From NCBI RefSeq assembly GCF_015461845.1, contig NZ_JACOPW010000001.1:992001-1056000 (forward strand): DNA of 64,000 nt, in the 5' to 3' direction. Position numbers and translations under genes: made by a program. This DNA is from Pseudomonas mucoides. GTDB taxonomy: Bacteria; Pseudomonadota; Gammaproteobacteria; Pseudomonadales; Pseudomonadaceae. Position 1 is the first letter of the stretch. Each line of letters opens with the position of its first letter. The notes beneath the pieces were generated by a model, which worked only from the letters and a program-made list of their open reading frames with translations, was not told the origin of the DNA and did no database searches. Of this stretch, positions 1 through 11,187 are shown in pieces.

Positions 1-1880
1 TTGAGGGCACGGCACTCGAGTTCGAAGCAGTCACGGAACGATTCGCTGATGTAACGCGAAGCACCACGGAAGCCCAGCATCGGGTTTTCTTCTTCCGGCT
101 CGTAGAGCTTGCCGCCGATCAGGTTCGCGTATTCGTTGGACTTGAAGTCCGACAGACGCACGATGACCTTTTTCGGTGTAAACGCTGCAGCCAGGGTGCT
201 GATGCCTTCGACCAGTTTGTCGACGTAGAAGTCGACCGGGTCGTTGTAACCGGCAATGCGCTTGTCGACGCTGTCCTTGATGTCCTGCGGCAGACCGTCA
301 TAGTTCAACAGCGCTTTGGGGTGAACACCGATCATGCGGTTGATGATGAATTCCAGACGGGCCAGGCCCACACCGGCGTTCGGCAGCTGCGCGAAATCGA
401 AGGCGCGGTCCGGGTTGCCGACGTTCATCATGATCTTGAACGGCAGGTCCGGCATGGCGTCAACGGAGTTCTTCTTGATGTCGAAGCCCAGTTCGCCTTC
501 GAAGATGTAACCGGTGTCGCCTTCAGCGCAGGAAACGGTCACGCCCTGGCCGTCTTTCAACAACTGGGTGGCGTTGCCGCAACCGACCACGGCCGGGATG
601 CCCAGCTCGCGAGCGATGATCGCCGCGTGGCAGGTACGACCGCCACGGTTGGTGACGATGGCGCTGGCGCGTTTCATGACCGGTTCCCAGTCCGGGTCGG
701 TCATGTCGGAGACCAGAACGTCGCCTGGCTGGACTTTGTCCATCTCGGACACGTCCTTGATGATGCGGACCTTGCCGGCGCCGATGCGCTGGCCGATGGC
801 GCGACCTTCAACCAGCACAGTGCCGGTTTCTTTCAGCAGGTAACGTTCCATGACGTTGGCCTGGGTGCGGCTCTTCACGGTTTCAGGACGGGCCTGAACG
901 ATGTAGAGCTTGCCGTCGTCACCGTCTTTGGCCCATTCGATGTCCATCGGGCACTGGTAGTGCTTCTCGATGATCATCGCTTGCTTGGCCAGTTCGCTGA
1001 CTTCGGCGTCGGTCAGGCAGAAACGTGCGCGATCAGCCTTGTCGACGTCGATGGTCTTGACCGATTTACCGGCCGTGGCGACTTCGCCGTAGATCATCTT
1101 GATGGCTTTGCTGCCCAGGTTGCGGCGCAGGATGGCTGGGCGACCAGCGGCCAGCGTGCCTTTGTGGACGTAGAACTCATCCGGGTTCACCGCGCCTTGT
1201 ACGACGGTTTCACCCAGGCCGTAGGCGCCGGTGATGAACACCACGTCACGGAAGCCTGATTCAGTATCGAGGGTGAACATCACGCCGGCGGTGCCGGTTT
1301 CGGAGCGGACCATGCGCTGAACGCCAGCCGACAGGGCCACCAGCTTGTGGTCGAAGCCCTGGTGTACGCGATAGGAAATGGCGCGGTCGTTGAACAGCGA
1401 AGCGAACACCTCTTTGGCGGCGCGAATAACGTTTTCGACACCACGGATGTTCAGGAAGGTTTCCTGCTGACCGGCGAAAGAAGCGTCCGGCAAGTCTTCG
1501 GCGGTAGCGGAAGAGCGCACGGCCACGGCCATGTCAGGGTTGCCGGCCGACAGCGTGGCGAACGCGGTGCGGATTTCGGCGTTGAGCTTCTCGGGGAACT
1601 CGGCTTCCATGATCCATTGACGAATCTGGGCACCGGTACGGGCCAGGGCGTTGACATCGTCGACATCCAGGGCGTCGAGGGCGGCATGGATCTGATCGTT
1701 GAGACCGCTCAGTTCCAGAAAATCACGATAAGCCTGAGCTGTCGTGGCGAAGCCACCGGGCACCGATACACCGGCACCTGCGAGGTTACTGATCATCTCG
1801 CCCAGGGATGCGTTCTTGCCCCCCACATGCTCAACATCGTGTTTGCCGAGCTTATCGAGGGAAACTACGTACTCTACCAA
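1..1880 (-). CDS. ppsA: Phosphoenolpyruvate synthase, 3' end outside window
   Basis: PpsA converts pyruvate, ATP and water to PEP, AMP and phosphate for gluconeogenesis. The visible 626 codons hold the N-terminal ATP-binding domain (about residues 15-345), then the swivelling phosphohistidine domain with [17 protein letters not shown], whose histidine is residue 418, and the beginning of the PEP/pyruvate TIM barrel. The family is about 790 residues, so roughly 165 C-terminal residues lie beyond base 1. The start is a TTG at 1880, giving [12 protein letters not shown], with GGAGAG just upstream; no ATG fits. It diverges from ppsR, whose product regulates it by phosphorylation. Confidence 0.95.
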   Translation of the reverse strand, partial: MVEYVVSLDKLGKHDVEHVGGKNASLGEMISNLAGAGVSVPGGFATTAQAYRDFLELSGLNDQIHAALDALDVDDVNALARTGAQIRQWIMEAEFPEKLNAEIRTAFATLSAGNPDMAVAVRSSATAEDLPDASFAGQQETFLNIRGVENVIRAAKEVFASLFNDRAISYRVHQGFDHKLVALSAGVQRMVRSETGTAGVMFTLDTESGFRDVVFITGAYGLGETVVQGAVNPDEFYVHKGTLAAGRPAILRRNLGSKAIKMIYGEVATAGKSVKTIDVDKADRARFCLTDAEVSELAKQAMIIEKHYQCPMDIEWAKDGDDGKLYIVQARPETVKSRTQANVMERYLLKETGTVLVEGRAIGQRIGAGKVRIIKDVSEMDKVQPGDVLVSDMTDPDWEPVMKRASAIVTNRGGRTCHAAIIARELGIPAVVGCGNATQLLKDGQGVTVSCAEGDTGYIFEGELGFDIKKNSVDAMPDLPFKIMMNVGNPDRAFDFAQLPNAGVGLARLEFIINRMIGVHPKALLNYDGLPQDIKDSVDKRIAGYNDPVDFYVDKLVEGISTLAAAFTPKKVIVRLSDFKSNEYANLIGGKLYEPEEENPMLGFRGASRYISESFRDCFELECRAL

Positions 1881-2054
1881 GGTGATCTCTCCACTAACTG
1901 TGTTGGAAAAGCTCAGAAGCCGGCTGCTCGGGGGAGCGTTTGCCAGCTGTATGGCCTGGACCTGGAAAATAAGTGAGAATGCGGGCCACTGGCGGCCGAC
2001 AAACCGCGCCTATCATATCCAAGATTCGTCATTAGCTTAAGGCCCAAGGTGCAA

Positions 2055-2873
2055 ATGAAACGATCTGCTTTCTTTATTTCCGACGGTACCGGCATCACGG
2101 CCGAAACCCTGGGTCAAAGCCTCCTGGCGCAGTTCGAAAACATTACCTTCAGCAAATTCACGCGACCGTACATCGACAACGTGGATAAAGCGCGGGCCAT
2201 GGTACAACAAATCAACAAAGCCGCCGAAACCGACGGCTTCCGGCCGATTATTTTCGACACGATCGTCAATCAGGACATTCGTGAGATCCTCGCGACTTCC
2301 AATGGTTTCATGATCGACATTTTCTCGACCTTCCTGGCGCCGCTTGAGCAGGAATTGACCGAGCATTCTTCCTACACCGTCGGCAAGTCCCACTCCATTG
2401 GTGCCAACACCAATTACATGGAACGCATCGAGGCGGTGAACTTCGCCCTCGACAACGACGACGGCGCCCGCACGCACTACTACGACAAGGCCGATCTGAT
2501 CCTGGTCGGCGTGTCGCGTTGCGGCAAGACCCCGACCTGCCTGTACATGGCCATGCAATTCGGTATCCGCGCGGCCAACTACCCGCTGACCGAAGACGAC
2601 ATGGAACGCCTGACCCTGCCCAGCGCCCTGCGCGCCCACCAGCACAAGCTGTTTGGCCTGACGATCGACCCGGACCGCCTCACTGCGATCCGCAATGAGC
2701 GCAAACCCAACAGCCGTTATTCGAGCTATGCCCAGTGCGAATTTGAAGTGCGCGAGGTGGAGAATCTGTTCCGCCGCGAGAACATTCCGCACATCAACTC
2801 CACGCATTTTTCGGTGGAAGAGATTTCGGCGAAGATTCTTGTTGAGAAGGGTGTGGAGCGGCGGTTCAAGTAG
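2055..2873 (+). CDS. ppsR: PEP synthase regulatory protein (bifunctional kinase/pyrophosphorylase, DUF299)
   Basis: This 272-residue protein belongs to the PSRP family, which inactivates PpsA by ADP-dependent phosphorylation and reactivates it by Pi-dependent dephosphorylation. The N-terminus [17 protein letters not shown] and the P-loop [10 protein letters not shown] (about residue 150) are family hallmarks. An in-frame GTG lies six bases upstream at 2049, but AAGG sits at a good distance from the ATG at 2055, so I chose that. It is head-to-head with ppsA across about 170 bp, the usual Pseudomonas arrangement. Confidence 0.95.
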   Translation: MKRSAFFISDGTGITAETLGQSLLAQFENITFSKFTRPYIDNVDKARAMVQQINKAAETDGFRPIIFDTIVNQDIREILATSNGFMIDIFSTFLAPLEQELTEHSSYTVGKSHSIGANTNYMERIEAVNFALDNDDGARTHYYDKADLILVGVSRCGKTPTCLYMAMQFGIRAANYPLTEDDMERLTLPSALRAHQHKLFGLTIDPDRLTAIRNERKPNSRYSSYAQCEFEVREVENLFRRENIPHINSTHFSVEEISAKILVEKGVERRFK

Positions 2874-2896
2874 CCCCCCAGTGCCTGTCCTGTCGC

Positions 2897-2992
2897 CATC
2901 GCGGGCAAGCCACACCCCACAGGGGATCTTTGTCGTGCACAAACGTTGTGTTCACTGAAGATCCACTGTGGGAGCGTGGCTTGCCCGCGATG
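2897..2992. repeat. REPIN (two inverted REP sequences)
   Basis: Two inverted REP arms, CATCGCGGGCAAGCC and its complement GGCTTGCCCGCGATG, enclose about 40 bp. It sits between the convergent ppsR and MocR genes. Confidence 0.85.
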
Positions 2993-2997
2993 AACGA

Positions 2998-4407
2998 TTA
3001 CGCGGTCTCGGCCAGCGCCCCGGCCAATGCTTCAAACCCTCGCAGCAACAACCGATCATCCCCCGCCGAATTGCACACACTCGCCCGAACGAACTGCGGC
3101 ACCGCCCCATGCCCCACCGCAAACGCCTCGGCAGTCGCCACCCGATAATTATTCTCCTTGAGCTCCGCTGCGATCTGCGATGCCCGCCATGGCTCGGGCA
3201 CTTCGATCCAGAAGTGCGGGCTGTGGGAATGAGTCTTGTAAACCAACCCATCCAGCAATCCCGCGACCAGTGACTTACGTCGACTGATCTCGACCCTCTG
3301 CTGCCCCAACAACTGCTCGGCAACGCCGTTTTCGATCCACTGACTCGCCACTTCCAGCGTTAGCGGACTGGCCATCCAGCACGTCCCGCGCACGGCTGCG
3401 CTCAAGCGTCCGATCAACGGTTGCGGCGCATGCAGATAACCGACGCGCAAACCCGCAGAAACAGCCTTGCTCAAGCTGCCAATCAACACCGAACGCTCCG
3501 GGGCAAAATGGCTCAGGGGCAGCGGTCGCTGCGGCGCCAAAACCGCGTGGGCTTCATCCTCAAAAATCAGCAGATTGTGTTGTCGGCAGACCGCCGCAAT
3601 GGCCTCGCGCCGTGGAAAGGACATCACCGCCGCCGTAGGATTCTGGATCGTCGGCGTGCAATACAACGCCGACACACGATGGTTACGGCAAACGTCCTCC
3701 AGCGCATCCGGCATCAGCCCTTCATCATCCATCGCGACACCGATCAACTTGATTCCGAGCATGCGCGCGACACTGATCAAACCCGGATACGTCAAATGTT
3801 CCGTGACCACGGTATCGCCCGCTTTGAGCAACGCCATCAAGGCACACAACAGACCGTGCTGACCGCCGTTGACGCAAACGATCTGCTCGGCATTCGGCTC
3901 GAATGCCTGGTGCCGCAACCAGTGCGCACCCGCGGCACGATGACGCGGTAATCCGGCGTCGGCGATGTAGCCGCAGAGGTGTTGCAACGCCCCCGGATCA
4001 AGGGCCAGCGCTTGCAGGCTCTGACTCAGAAACAGCGCCTCTTGCCCTGGAATCGGCTGGTTGCGGCTCATGTCAAAAAAGCCCTGCGGCTCATCGCTGA
4101 CATTGCGAAACCCACCGTCACGCGGACGCTCCATTCCGCGCTGACGCACATAGGTGCCGTCACCCACACGAGCGAGGACCAGGCCCACGCGCTCAAGCTC
4201 GCCATACGCGCGACTGATGGTACCGATGGTCACGCCGAGGCTGTCCGCCAACAACCGATGAGGCGGCAACTTGCTGCCGGGTTCGATCACCCCCTCGACG
4301 ATGGCTTTTTCGACGGCATCCGCCAGACGCTTGTACTTCACGCCCACCCCGCTGGCGAGGCCATCGCGCAGGATTGACACCATGGCAATACTTGCTTTGA
4401 CAGTCAT
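2998..4407 (-). CDS. MocR/PdxR-type GntR regulator with aminotransferase-like domain
   Basis: The 469-residue protein has an N-terminal GntR winged helix (about residues 20-95, VKYKRLADAVEKAI then LLADSLGVTIGTISRAYGELERVG) joined to a fold-type I PLP domain. The PLP-binding lysine lies in GSLSKAVSAGLRVGY. MocR regulators bind PLP or amino compounds and usually control the divergent gene, here an EamA exporter 91 bp away, so control of that exporter is the likely role. Start at 4407 is supported by GGGGA upstream; an internal ATG at 4383 is the alternative. The ligand is unknown. Confidence 0.9.
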   Translation of the reverse strand: MTVKASIAMVSILRDGLASGVGVKYKRLADAVEKAIVEGVIEPGSKLPPHRLLADSLGVTIGTISRAYGELERVGLVLARVGDGTYVRQRGMERPRDGGFRNVSDEPQGFFDMSRNQPIPGQEALFLSQSLQALALDPGALQHLCGYIADAGLPRHRAAGAHWLRHQAFEPNAEQIVCVNGGQHGLLCALMALLKAGDTVVTEHLTYPGLISVARMLGIKLIGVAMDDEGLMPDALEDVCRNHRVSALYCTPTIQNPTAAVMSFPRREAIAAVCRQHNLLIFEDEAHAVLAPQRPLPLSHFAPERSVLIGSLSKAVSAGLRVGYLHAPQPLIGRLSAAVRGTCWMASPLTLEVASQWIENGVAEQLLGQQRVEISRRKSLVAGLLDGLVYKTHSHSPHFWIEVPEPWRASQIAAELKENNYRVATAEAFAVGHGAVPQFVRASVCNSAGDDRLLLRGFEALAGALAETA

Positions 4408-4498
4408 TGAATCCCCGAATAGCGTGCTTGAAACAGGTGCAATCAGGGATAGACCTTTTGCGGTTGCAGGTCAATTCCGACGACAAGGGAGCCGAGTC

Positions 4499-5452
4499 AT
4501 GTCCATCGCCATCAGTGCCTCTTCAAGTGTTAGAAAACCCTGGCTGGCGGCATTGGTCACCAGCGCGCTGTTCCTGATCGTGTGCCTGAGTTGGGGCACG
4601 ACGTGGCTGGGGATCAAGATTGCCGTCGAAACCGTGCCGCCGCTGACGGCTGCCGGCCTGCGCTTTTTGATCGCGTTTCCGTTGTTCCTCGGCTTCGCCC
4701 TGATGCGGCGTGAACCGCTATTGTTTCCCAAGGAAAGCCGCTGGTTTTTTGTGTTCGTCACCCTGTCGTATTTCAGCTTGCCGTATTACTTGCTCAACTA
4801 CGGCGAGATGCACGTTTCGTCGGGGCTGACAGCGCTGCTGTTCAGTTGTATGCCTGTGTTCATCCTGTTGTTTTCGGCGCTGTTTCTGCGCGAGAAAATC
4901 TACCCGTCGCAAGTGCTCGGTATCGCCATCGGTTTTGGCAGTCTGTTCATGATTATCCGCAGCCAGGGCCTGCATCTGGACCATGCCGAATTGTTCGGGG
5001 TGTTGGCGATTCTCTGCGCGGCGGTGATGCATGCGTTGTGTTACGTGGTGACCAAAAAACACGGCACCGCGATCAGCGTGATCACCTACAACACGCTGCC
5101 CATCGGCATCGCCGGGATGATGTTGTTTCTCGCTGGTTTGCAGGTTGAGGCGCCGATTTTTACGGCTATCAGCGCGCGGTCGTGGAGTGCCCTGCTCTAT
5201 CTGGGGCTGGTCGCATCGGTGGGCGGGTTCATCGTTTATTTCCTGCTGCTCAAACGCCTGAGCCCGATCATTTTGTCCTTCGTGTTTATCATCTTTCCGG
5301 TGTTCGCCGTGATCATCGGCGCCTGGTACGAGGGGCAACCCTTGTCCCAGGAACTGATGATGTATTCGGCGATTCTGCTGACCGGGTTTGCGATCACCAA
5401 ATTGCCGATGGAAAAGTGGCTCAGAGCACGAACAGGTCCACGAAGCGATTGA
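4499..5452 (+). CDS. EamA/DMT family inner-membrane transporter
   Basis: The 317-residue protein has about ten hydrophobic segments in two EamA repeats ([18 protein letters not shown] near residue 30, and a second repeat from about residue 160). The family exports amino acids or other small metabolites. The ATG at 4499 has AAGGGAG upstream; upstream in-frame codons run through the promoter region of the divergent regulator and are not credible. Its last 32 bases overlap the 3' end of prpD on the other strand. The substrate cannot be read from sequence. Confidence 0.88.
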   Translation: MSIAISASSSVRKPWLAALVTSALFLIVCLSWGTTWLGIKIAVETVPPLTAAGLRFLIAFPLFLGFALMRREPLLFPKESRWFFVFVTLSYFSLPYYLLNYGEMHVSSGLTALLFSCMPVFILLFSALFLREKIYPSQVLGIAIGFGSLFMIIRSQGLHLDHAELFGVLAILCAAVMHALCYVVTKKHGTAISVITYNTLPIGIAGMMLFLAGLQVEAPIFTAISARSWSALLYLGLVASVGGFIVYFLLLKRLSPIILSFVFIIFPVFAVIIGAWYEGQPLSQELMMYSAILLTGFAITKLPMEKWLRARTGPRSD

Positions 5453-6905
5453 CCGGAGTAGCTTCCAGAGCAGCCTGATCTGTGCACAACGCAACAATCT
5501 GCGCACTGCGCTGGGCGGTAAAACGCGTGGCCAGGTTGGCCTTGAATTTGTCTTCCAGCAGCGGGATACCGTCGGCGCGACGGCGGCGATGGCCGATCGG
5601 GTATTCGACCACCACGTTCTCGGTGCTGGAGCCGTCCTTGAAGAACACTTGCACCGCATTGGCGATGGAGCGCTTGTCGGCTTCGAGGTATTCGCGGGTG
5701 AAGCGCGGGTCTTCGACGATGACCATTTTCTCGCGCAGCACATCGATGATCGGATGCGCTGCGTGGAAGTCGTCTTCGTAGTACTCAGCCACCAGATTGC
5801 CGAACGCCAGCGGCACGGCGGTCATGTACTGGATGCAGTGATCGCGATCCGCGGCATTGGCCAGCGGACCGACTTTGGAAATGATGCGGATCGCCGACTC
5901 GTGAGTGGTGATGACGATGCGGTCGATTTCATGCAGCCGATTGCGAACCTGCGGGTGCAATGTCACGGCTGCTTCGCAGGCGGTTTGCGCATGAAACTCC
6001 GCCGGAAAACTGATTTTGAACAGCACGTTTTCCATCACATAACTGCCGTACGGCCGCGAGAAACTGAAGGCCCGTTTGTCTTCGGGTTTGAGCGCCAGAT
6101 CATTGTTGGTGTGGCTGAACAAAACATCGTAAAAGCCCCACTGTCTGGCCGTCAGCACGCCGGGAATGCCCATCTCGCCCCGCATGGCGATGTCTGCCAA
6201 TCGGACGCCGCGACTGGTCGCATCGCCGGCGGCCCAGGATTTGCGCGAGCCGGCATTGGGCGCATGCCGATACGTGCGCAGCGCCTGGCCGTCGGCGAAC
6301 GCATGGGACAACGCCGACAGCAACTGCTCGCGACTGGCGCCCATGAGTTTGGCGGTGACCGCCGTCGAGGCGACTTTCACCAGGATGACGTGATCGAGGC
6401 CGACGCGATTGAAGGAATTTTCCAGGGCAATCACGCCTTGAATTTCGTGGGCCATGATCATCGCTTCGAGCACCGCGCGAACGGTCAGCGGCGCCTCGCC
6501 ATTGGCCAGGCTCTTTTGCGACAGGTGATCGGCCACCGCGAGAATGGCGCCAAGGTTATCCGACGGATGCCCCCACTCGGCGGCGAGCCAAGTGTCGTTG
6601 TAATCGAGCCAGCGTACGATGCAGCCGATGTCCCACGCGGCTTTGACCGGATCAAGGCGATAGCTGGTGCCGGGCACGCGGGCACCGAACGGCACGACGG
6701 TGCCTTCGACGATAGGGCCCAGGTGTTTGGTGCATTCGGGAAATCGCAGCGCCAGAAGACCGCAGCCCAGCGTGTCCATCAGGCAGTTGCGGGCGGTGTC
6801 GAGGGCTTCTTGGGATTGGATGTTGAAGGTGAGGACGTAGTCGGCAATGTCCTGCAGGACACGGTCGTACTCGGGGCGAATGTTCTGGTCGACGTTGGCA
6901 CTCAT
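5421..6905 (-). CDS. prpD: 2-methylcitrate dehydratase
   Basis: PrpD, 494 residues, belongs to the MmgE/PrpD fold and dehydrates 2-methylcitrate in propionate breakdown. It is the last gene of the prp operon. The operon also carries acnD and prpF, which catalyse the same step by another route, so two dehydratases coexist here. A REPIN fills the 226-bp gap from prpF, so prpD expression may be partly uncoupled. Full length. Its 3' end overlaps the convergent EamA gene by 32 bp. Confidence 0.95.
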   Translation of the reverse strand: MSANVDQNIRPEYDRVLQDIADYVLTFNIQSQEALDTARNCLMDTLGCGLLALRFPECTKHLGPIVEGTVVPFGARVPGTSYRLDPVKAAWDIGCIVRWLDYNDTWLAAEWGHPSDNLGAILAVADHLSQKSLANGEAPLTVRAVLEAMIMAHEIQGVIALENSFNRVGLDHVILVKVASTAVTAKLMGASREQLLSALSHAFADGQALRTYRHAPNAGSRKSWAAGDATSRGVRLADIAMRGEMGIPGVLTARQWGFYDVLFSHTNNDLALKPEDKRAFSFSRPYGSYVMENVLFKISFPAEFHAQTACEAAVTLHPQVRNRLHEIDRIVITTHESAIRIISKVGPLANAADRDHCIQYMTAVPLAFGNLVAEYYEDDFHAAHPIIDVLREKMVIVEDPRFTREYLEADKRSIANAVQVFFKDGSSTENVVVEYPIGHRRRRADGIPLLEDKFKANLATRFTAQRSAQIVALCTDQAALEATPVNRFVDLFVL

Positions 6906-6998
6906 GTTCGATTCACTCTTGAAGTGGTTCGTTGATGGGACCTCGGTTCAGGGTAAATCTCAGTCGAGTAAAGCTTTCCTATTTTGAAATGCAGTCAA

Positions 6999-7105
6999 CT
7001 GTGGGAGCGACGGTGCGACGATTCGACTTGCTCGCGATAGCGGTGAGTCAGCCAACAAAGATGTTGAATGTGTAAGCCTCATCGCGAGCAAGCCCGCTCC
7101 CACAG
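6999..7105. repeat. REPIN with asymmetric insertion
   Basis: The outer arms are CTGTGGGAGC and GCTCCCACAG. The left arm carries an extra segment, GGTGCGACGATTCGACTTGC, absent from the right arm. The same insertion type occurs in the element at 49759-49860. It lies between prpF and prpD. Confidence 0.85.
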
Positions 7106-7131
7106 GGTTTTCGGTGATTTCTGAATTTACG

Positions 7132-8322
7132 TCAGAAGGAATCACCTGGTACGCGAACATAACCTTCCATCAACACCCGCGCACTGCGGCTCATGATGGC
7201 TTTGTTCACGGTCCACTCACCGTTGACCAGGCTGGCTTCTGCGCCCACACGCAGCGTGCCGGATGGATGACCGAAACGTACTGCATTGCGTTCGACACCG
7301 CCCGCGGCGAGGTTCACCAACGTCCCAGTAATCGCTGCTGCCGTGCCGATCGCCACCGCCGCCGTGCCCATCATCGCGTGGTGCAATTTACCCATCGACA
7401 ACGCCCGAACCAGCAAGTCGACATCCCCTGCTGCAATGGCTTTGCCACTGGACGACACGTAGTCCGCCGGCTTGGCCACGAAGGCCACTTTCGGGGTGTG
7501 TTGACGCTTGGCCGCTTCGTCGATGTTCGAGATCAGGCCCATGCGCAATGCGCCGTAGGCACGGATGGTTTCGAACATCAGCAACGCTTTCGGGTCGCTG
7601 TTGATCGCGCCCTGCAACTCGGTGCCGGTGTAACCGATGTCTTCGGCATTGACGAAAATCGTCGGGATGCCGGCGTTGATCATGGTCGCCTTGAAGGTTC
7701 CGACGCCGGGTACTTCGAGGTCGTCCACCAGGTTGCCGGTAGGGAACATCGAACCACCGCCGCCCTCTTCTTCCGCCGCCGGGTCCATGAATTCGACCTG
7801 CACTTCGGCGGCCGGAAAAGTCACGCCATCGAGTTCGAAATCACCGGTTTCCTGCACTTCTCCGTTGGTGATCGGCACATGGGCGATGATGGTCTTGCCG
7901 ATGTTGGCCTGCCACACACGAACCACGGCCACGCCGTTGTGCGGAATGCGGCTGGCGTCGACCAGACCGTTGCTGATCGCGAACGAACCGACCGCTGCCG
8001 ACAGGTTGCCGCAGTTGCCGCTCCAGTCCACGAAAGGCTTGTCGATGGACACCTGACCGAACAGGTAATCGACGTCGTGATCGGCCTTGAGGCTTTTCGA
8101 CAGGATCACGGTTTTGCTGGTGCTGGAGGTCGCACCGCCCATGCCGTCGATTTGCTTGTCGTACGGGTCGGGGCTGCCGATCACGCGCAGCAACAAGGCG
8201 TCGCGGGCCGGGCCTGGAATTTGTGCGGATTCAGGCAAGTCTTTGAGGCTGAAAAACACGCCTTTGCTGGTGCCGCCACGCATGTAGGTGGCAGGGATTT
8301 TGATCTGAGCTGCGTGAGCCAT
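7132..8322 (-). CDS. prpF: 2-methylaconitate cis-trans isomerase
   Basis: PrpF, 396 residues, isomerises the 2-methylaconitate isomer made by AcnD so that aconitase can hydrate it to methylisocitrate. The N-terminus KIPATYMRGGTSKGVFF is the family signature. Start at 8322 (MAHAAQIKIPATY) has AAGGAG upstream; a longer frame up to 8355 lacks a better site. It is directly downstream of acnD, the normal partner gene. Confidence 0.95.
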   Translation of the reverse strand: MAHAAQIKIPATYMRGGTSKGVFFSLKDLPESAQIPGPARDALLLRVIGSPDPYDKQIDGMGGATSSTSKTVILSKSLKADHDVDYLFGQVSIDKPFVDWSGNCGNLSAAVGSFAISNGLVDASRIPHNGVAVVRVWQANIGKTIIAHVPITNGEVQETGDFELDGVTFPAAEVQVEFMDPAAEEEGGGGSMFPTGNLVDDLEVPGVGTFKATMINAGIPTIFVNAEDIGYTGTELQGAINSDPKALLMFETIRAYGALRMGLISNIDEAAKRQHTPKVAFVAKPADYVSSSGKAIAAGDVDLLVRALSMGKLHHAMMGTAAVAIGTAAAITGTLVNLAAGGVERNAVRFGHPSGTLRVGAEASLVNGEWTVNKAIMSRSARVLMEGYVRVPGDSF

Positions 8323-8388
8323 GTGCTCGTTACTCCTTACCTTGAAAACAGACACGGGACTTGAAGTCCCGTGTCTGTACAGCGTGTG

Positions 8389-10983
8389 TTAGACGGCGAC
8401 TGCCGACTCTTCGAGGAAGTCCTGGGCAAAGCGTTGCAACACGCCACCGGCTTCGTAGATCGACACTTCTTCGGCGGTGTCGAGGCGGCACATCACCGGC
8501 ACATCGACGCGTTCGCCGTTCTTGCGATGGATCACCAGCGTCAGCTCGGCGCGCGGTGTGCGCTCGCCGATCACGTCGTAGGTTTCACTGCCGTCGATGG
8601 CCAGGGTATGACGGTTGGTGCCAGCCTTGAACTCCAGCGGCAACACGCCCATGCCCACCAGGTTGGTGCGGTGAATGCGCTCGAAACCTTCGGCGGCAAT
8701 CGCTTCCACACCAGCCAGGCGCACGCCCTTCGCCGCCCAGTCGCGGGACGAACCCTGACCGTAGTCGGCGCCGGCAATGATGATCAGCGGTTGCTTGCGT
8801 TCCATGTAGGTTTCGATGGCTTCCCACATGCGCATCACTTTGCCTTCCGGTTCGACGCGCGCCAGCGAACCCTGTTTGACCTTGCCGTTTTCCAGAACCA
8901 TTTCGTTGAACAGTTTCGGGTTGGCGAAGGTGGCGCGCTGTGCAGTCAGGTGGTCACCGCGGTGAGTCGCGTAAGAGTTGAAGTCCTCTTCCGGCAGGCC
9001 CATTTTCGCCAGGTATTCACCGGCGGCGCTGTCCAGCATGATCGCATTCGATGGCGACAGGTGATCGGTGGTGATGTTGTCCGGCAGCACCGCCAACGGG
9101 CGCATACCCTTGAGCGGACGGGCGCCGGCCAACGCGCCTTCCCAGTACGGCGGACGGCGGATGTAGGTGCTCATCTCGCGCCACTCGTACAGCGGCGCTA
9201 CTTTCGGGCCGGTGTCTTCGTGGATGGCGAACATCGGGATGTAGACCTGACGGAACTGCTCAGGCTTCACCGAGGCCTTGACCACGGCGTCGATTTCTTC
9301 GTCGCTCGGCCAGATGTCTTTCAGGCGGATTTCCTTGCCATCGACCACGGCCAGCACATCTTTTTCGATGTCGAAACGGATGGTCCCGGCGATGGCGTAA
9401 GCGACCACCAGTGGCGGCGAAGCGAGGAACGCTTGCTTGGCGTACGGGTGAATCCGGCCGTCGAAGTTGCGGTTACCGGACAGCACGGCAGTGGCGTACA
9501 GGTCGCGGTCGATGATCTCTTGCTGGATCACCGGGTCCAGTGCGCCGGACATGCCGTTGCACGTGGTGCAGGCGAAGGCGACGACGCCGAAACCGAGCTG
9601 TTCCAGCTCGTCGGTCAGACCGGCTTCATCCAGGTACAGCGCGACGGTTTTCGAACCCGGTGCCAGGGACGATTTGACCCATGGCTTGCGGGTCAGGCCG
9701 AGCTTGTTGGCGTTGCGCGCCAGCAGGCCGGCAGCGATCACGTTGCGCGGGTTGCTGGTGTTGGTGCAGCTGGTGATGGCGGCGATGATCACGGCGCCAT
9801 CCGGCATTTGGCCAGGCACATCATCCCACTTGCCGGAGATGCCTTTGGCGGCCAGATCGGAAACCGCGACACGGGCGTGCGGGTTGCTCGGGCCAGCCAT
9901 GTTGCGCACCACGGTGGACAGGTCGAAGGTCAAGCCGCGCTCGTATTGCGCGCCCTTCAGGCTGTCGGCCCACAGGCCGGTGGTCTTGGCATATTGCTCC
10001 ACAAGCTGCACCTGATCGTCTTCACGACCGGTGAGCTTGAGGTAGTCGATGGTCTGCTGGTCGATGTAGAACATCGCTGCGGTGGCGCCATATTCAGGTG
10101 CCATGTTGGAGATGGTTGCGCGGTCCCCGAGGGTCAGCGCAGCGGCGCCTTCACCGAAGAACTCCAGCCATGCACCCACGACTTTTTGCTTGCGCAGGAA
10201 CTCGGTCAGCGCCAGCACCATGTCGGTGGCGGTGATGCCCGGTTGCAGCTTGCCGGTCAGCTCGACGCCGACGCTTTCTGGCAGACGCATCCAGGACGCA
10301 CGACCGAGCATCACGCTCTCGGCTTCGAGACCACCCACGCCGATGGCGATCACGCCCAATGCATCAACGTGCGGGGTGTGGCTGTCGGTGCCGACGCAGG
10401 TGTCGGGGAACGCCACGCCGTCACGCACCTGGATCACCGGAGACATTTTCTCCAGGTTGATCTGGTGCATGATGCCGTTGCCTGGCGGGATCACGTCGAC
10501 GTTCTTGAACGCTTTCTTGGTCCAGTTGATGAAGTGAAAACGGTCTTCGTTGCGACGGTCTTCGATGGCGCGGTTCTTCTCGAACGCCTCAGGATCAAAA
10601 CCACCGCGTTCGACGGCCAGGGAGTGATCGACGATCAATTGCGTCGGCACCACCGGGTTCACTTGCGCCGGGTCGCCGCCTTGCAGGGCGATGGCGTCAC
10701 GCAGGCCGGCGAGGTCGACCAGTGCGGTCTGGCCGAGAATGTCGTGGCACACCACACGGGCCGGAAACCACGGGAAATCGAGGTCGCGTTTGCGTTCGAT
10801 GAATTGCTTCAGGGATTCGGTGAGCGTGGCCGGGTCGCAGCGACGCACAAGGTTTTCCGCCAGCACGCGGGAGGTGTACGGCAGGGTGTCGTAGGCGCCA
10901 GGTTGAATGGCTTCGACAGCCGCGCGGACGTCGAAGTAATCCAGATGGCTGCCGGGCAGCTGTTTGCGAAATTCTGTGTTCAT
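8389..10983 (-). CDS. acnD: Fe/S-dependent 2-methylisocitrate dehydratase (aconitase family)
   Basis: AcnD is 864 residues, the usual family length, and dehydrates 2-methylcitrate together with PrpF. It shows aconitase motifs DSHTPHVDALGVIAIGVGG and cluster-binding cysteines in SCTNTSNPRNVI and CTTCNGMSG. I chose the ATG at 10983 (MNTEFRKQLPGSHLDYFD) because upstream in-frame sequence runs into a REPIN. It is the fourth gene of the operon, 204 bp after prpC. Confidence 0.95.
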   Translation of the reverse strand: MNTEFRKQLPGSHLDYFDVRAAVEAIQPGAYDTLPYTSRVLAENLVRRCDPATLTESLKQFIERKRDLDFPWFPARVVCHDILGQTALVDLAGLRDAIALQGGDPAQVNPVVPTQLIVDHSLAVERGGFDPEAFEKNRAIEDRRNEDRFHFINWTKKAFKNVDVIPPGNGIMHQINLEKMSPVIQVRDGVAFPDTCVGTDSHTPHVDALGVIAIGVGGLEAESVMLGRASWMRLPESVGVELTGKLQPGITATDMVLALTEFLRKQKVVGAWLEFFGEGAAALTLGDRATISNMAPEYGATAAMFYIDQQTIDYLKLTGREDDQVQLVEQYAKTTGLWADSLKGAQYERGLTFDLSTVVRNMAGPSNPHARVAVSDLAAKGISGKWDDVPGQMPDGAVIIAAITSCTNTSNPRNVIAAGLLARNANKLGLTRKPWVKSSLAPGSKTVALYLDEAGLTDELEQLGFGVVAFACTTCNGMSGALDPVIQQEIIDRDLYATAVLSGNRNFDGRIHPYAKQAFLASPPLVVAYAIAGTIRFDIEKDVLAVVDGKEIRLKDIWPSDEEIDAVVKASVKPEQFRQVYIPMFAIHEDTGPKVAPLYEWREMSTYIRRPPYWEGALAGARPLKGMRPLAVLPDNITTDHLSPSNAIMLDSAAGEYLAKMGLPEEDFNSYATHRGDHLTAQRATFANPKLFNEMVLENGKVKQGSLARVEPEGKVMRMWEAIETYMERKQPLIIIAGADYGQGSSRDWAAKGVRLAGVEAIAAEGFERIHRTNLVGMGVLPLEFKAGTNRHTLAIDGSETYDVIGERTPRAELTLVIHRKNGERVDVPVMCRLDTAEEVSIYEAGGVLQRFAQDFLEESAVAV

Positions 10984-11053
10984 CGTCAGGACTCGGGTCA
11001 CGGTAGTTTCAAAAGGCGGGGCCAGACGCAAGACTTGAACTGAACACAATCCA

Positions 11054-11145
11054 CTGTAGGAGTGAGCCTGCTCGCGATAGCGATGTAACTGCCGACACTG
11101 ATGTCGCATGTCAGTCCGTCATCGCGAGCAGGCTCGCTCCTACAG
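11054..11145. repeat. REPIN of the GTAGGAG type
   Basis: Inverted arms CTGTAGGAGTGAGCCTGCTC and GAGCAGGCTCGCTCCTACAG flank a short spacer. It sits inside the prp operon between prpC and acnD. Confidence 0.85.
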
Positions 11146-11187
11146 GGATCTGCGTTGCATTTAGATCCCTGTGTCGACCCCCACCAT

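Noticed and set aside
321..1259. Long plus-strand frame (312 codons)
   Set aside because: It lies antisense to ppsA in a GC-rich gene and has no recognisable protein features; it is a codon-bias shadow.
8371..11043. 890-codon plus-strand frame
   Set aside because: Exact antisense of acnD, whose aconitase motifs are clear. It is a shadow.
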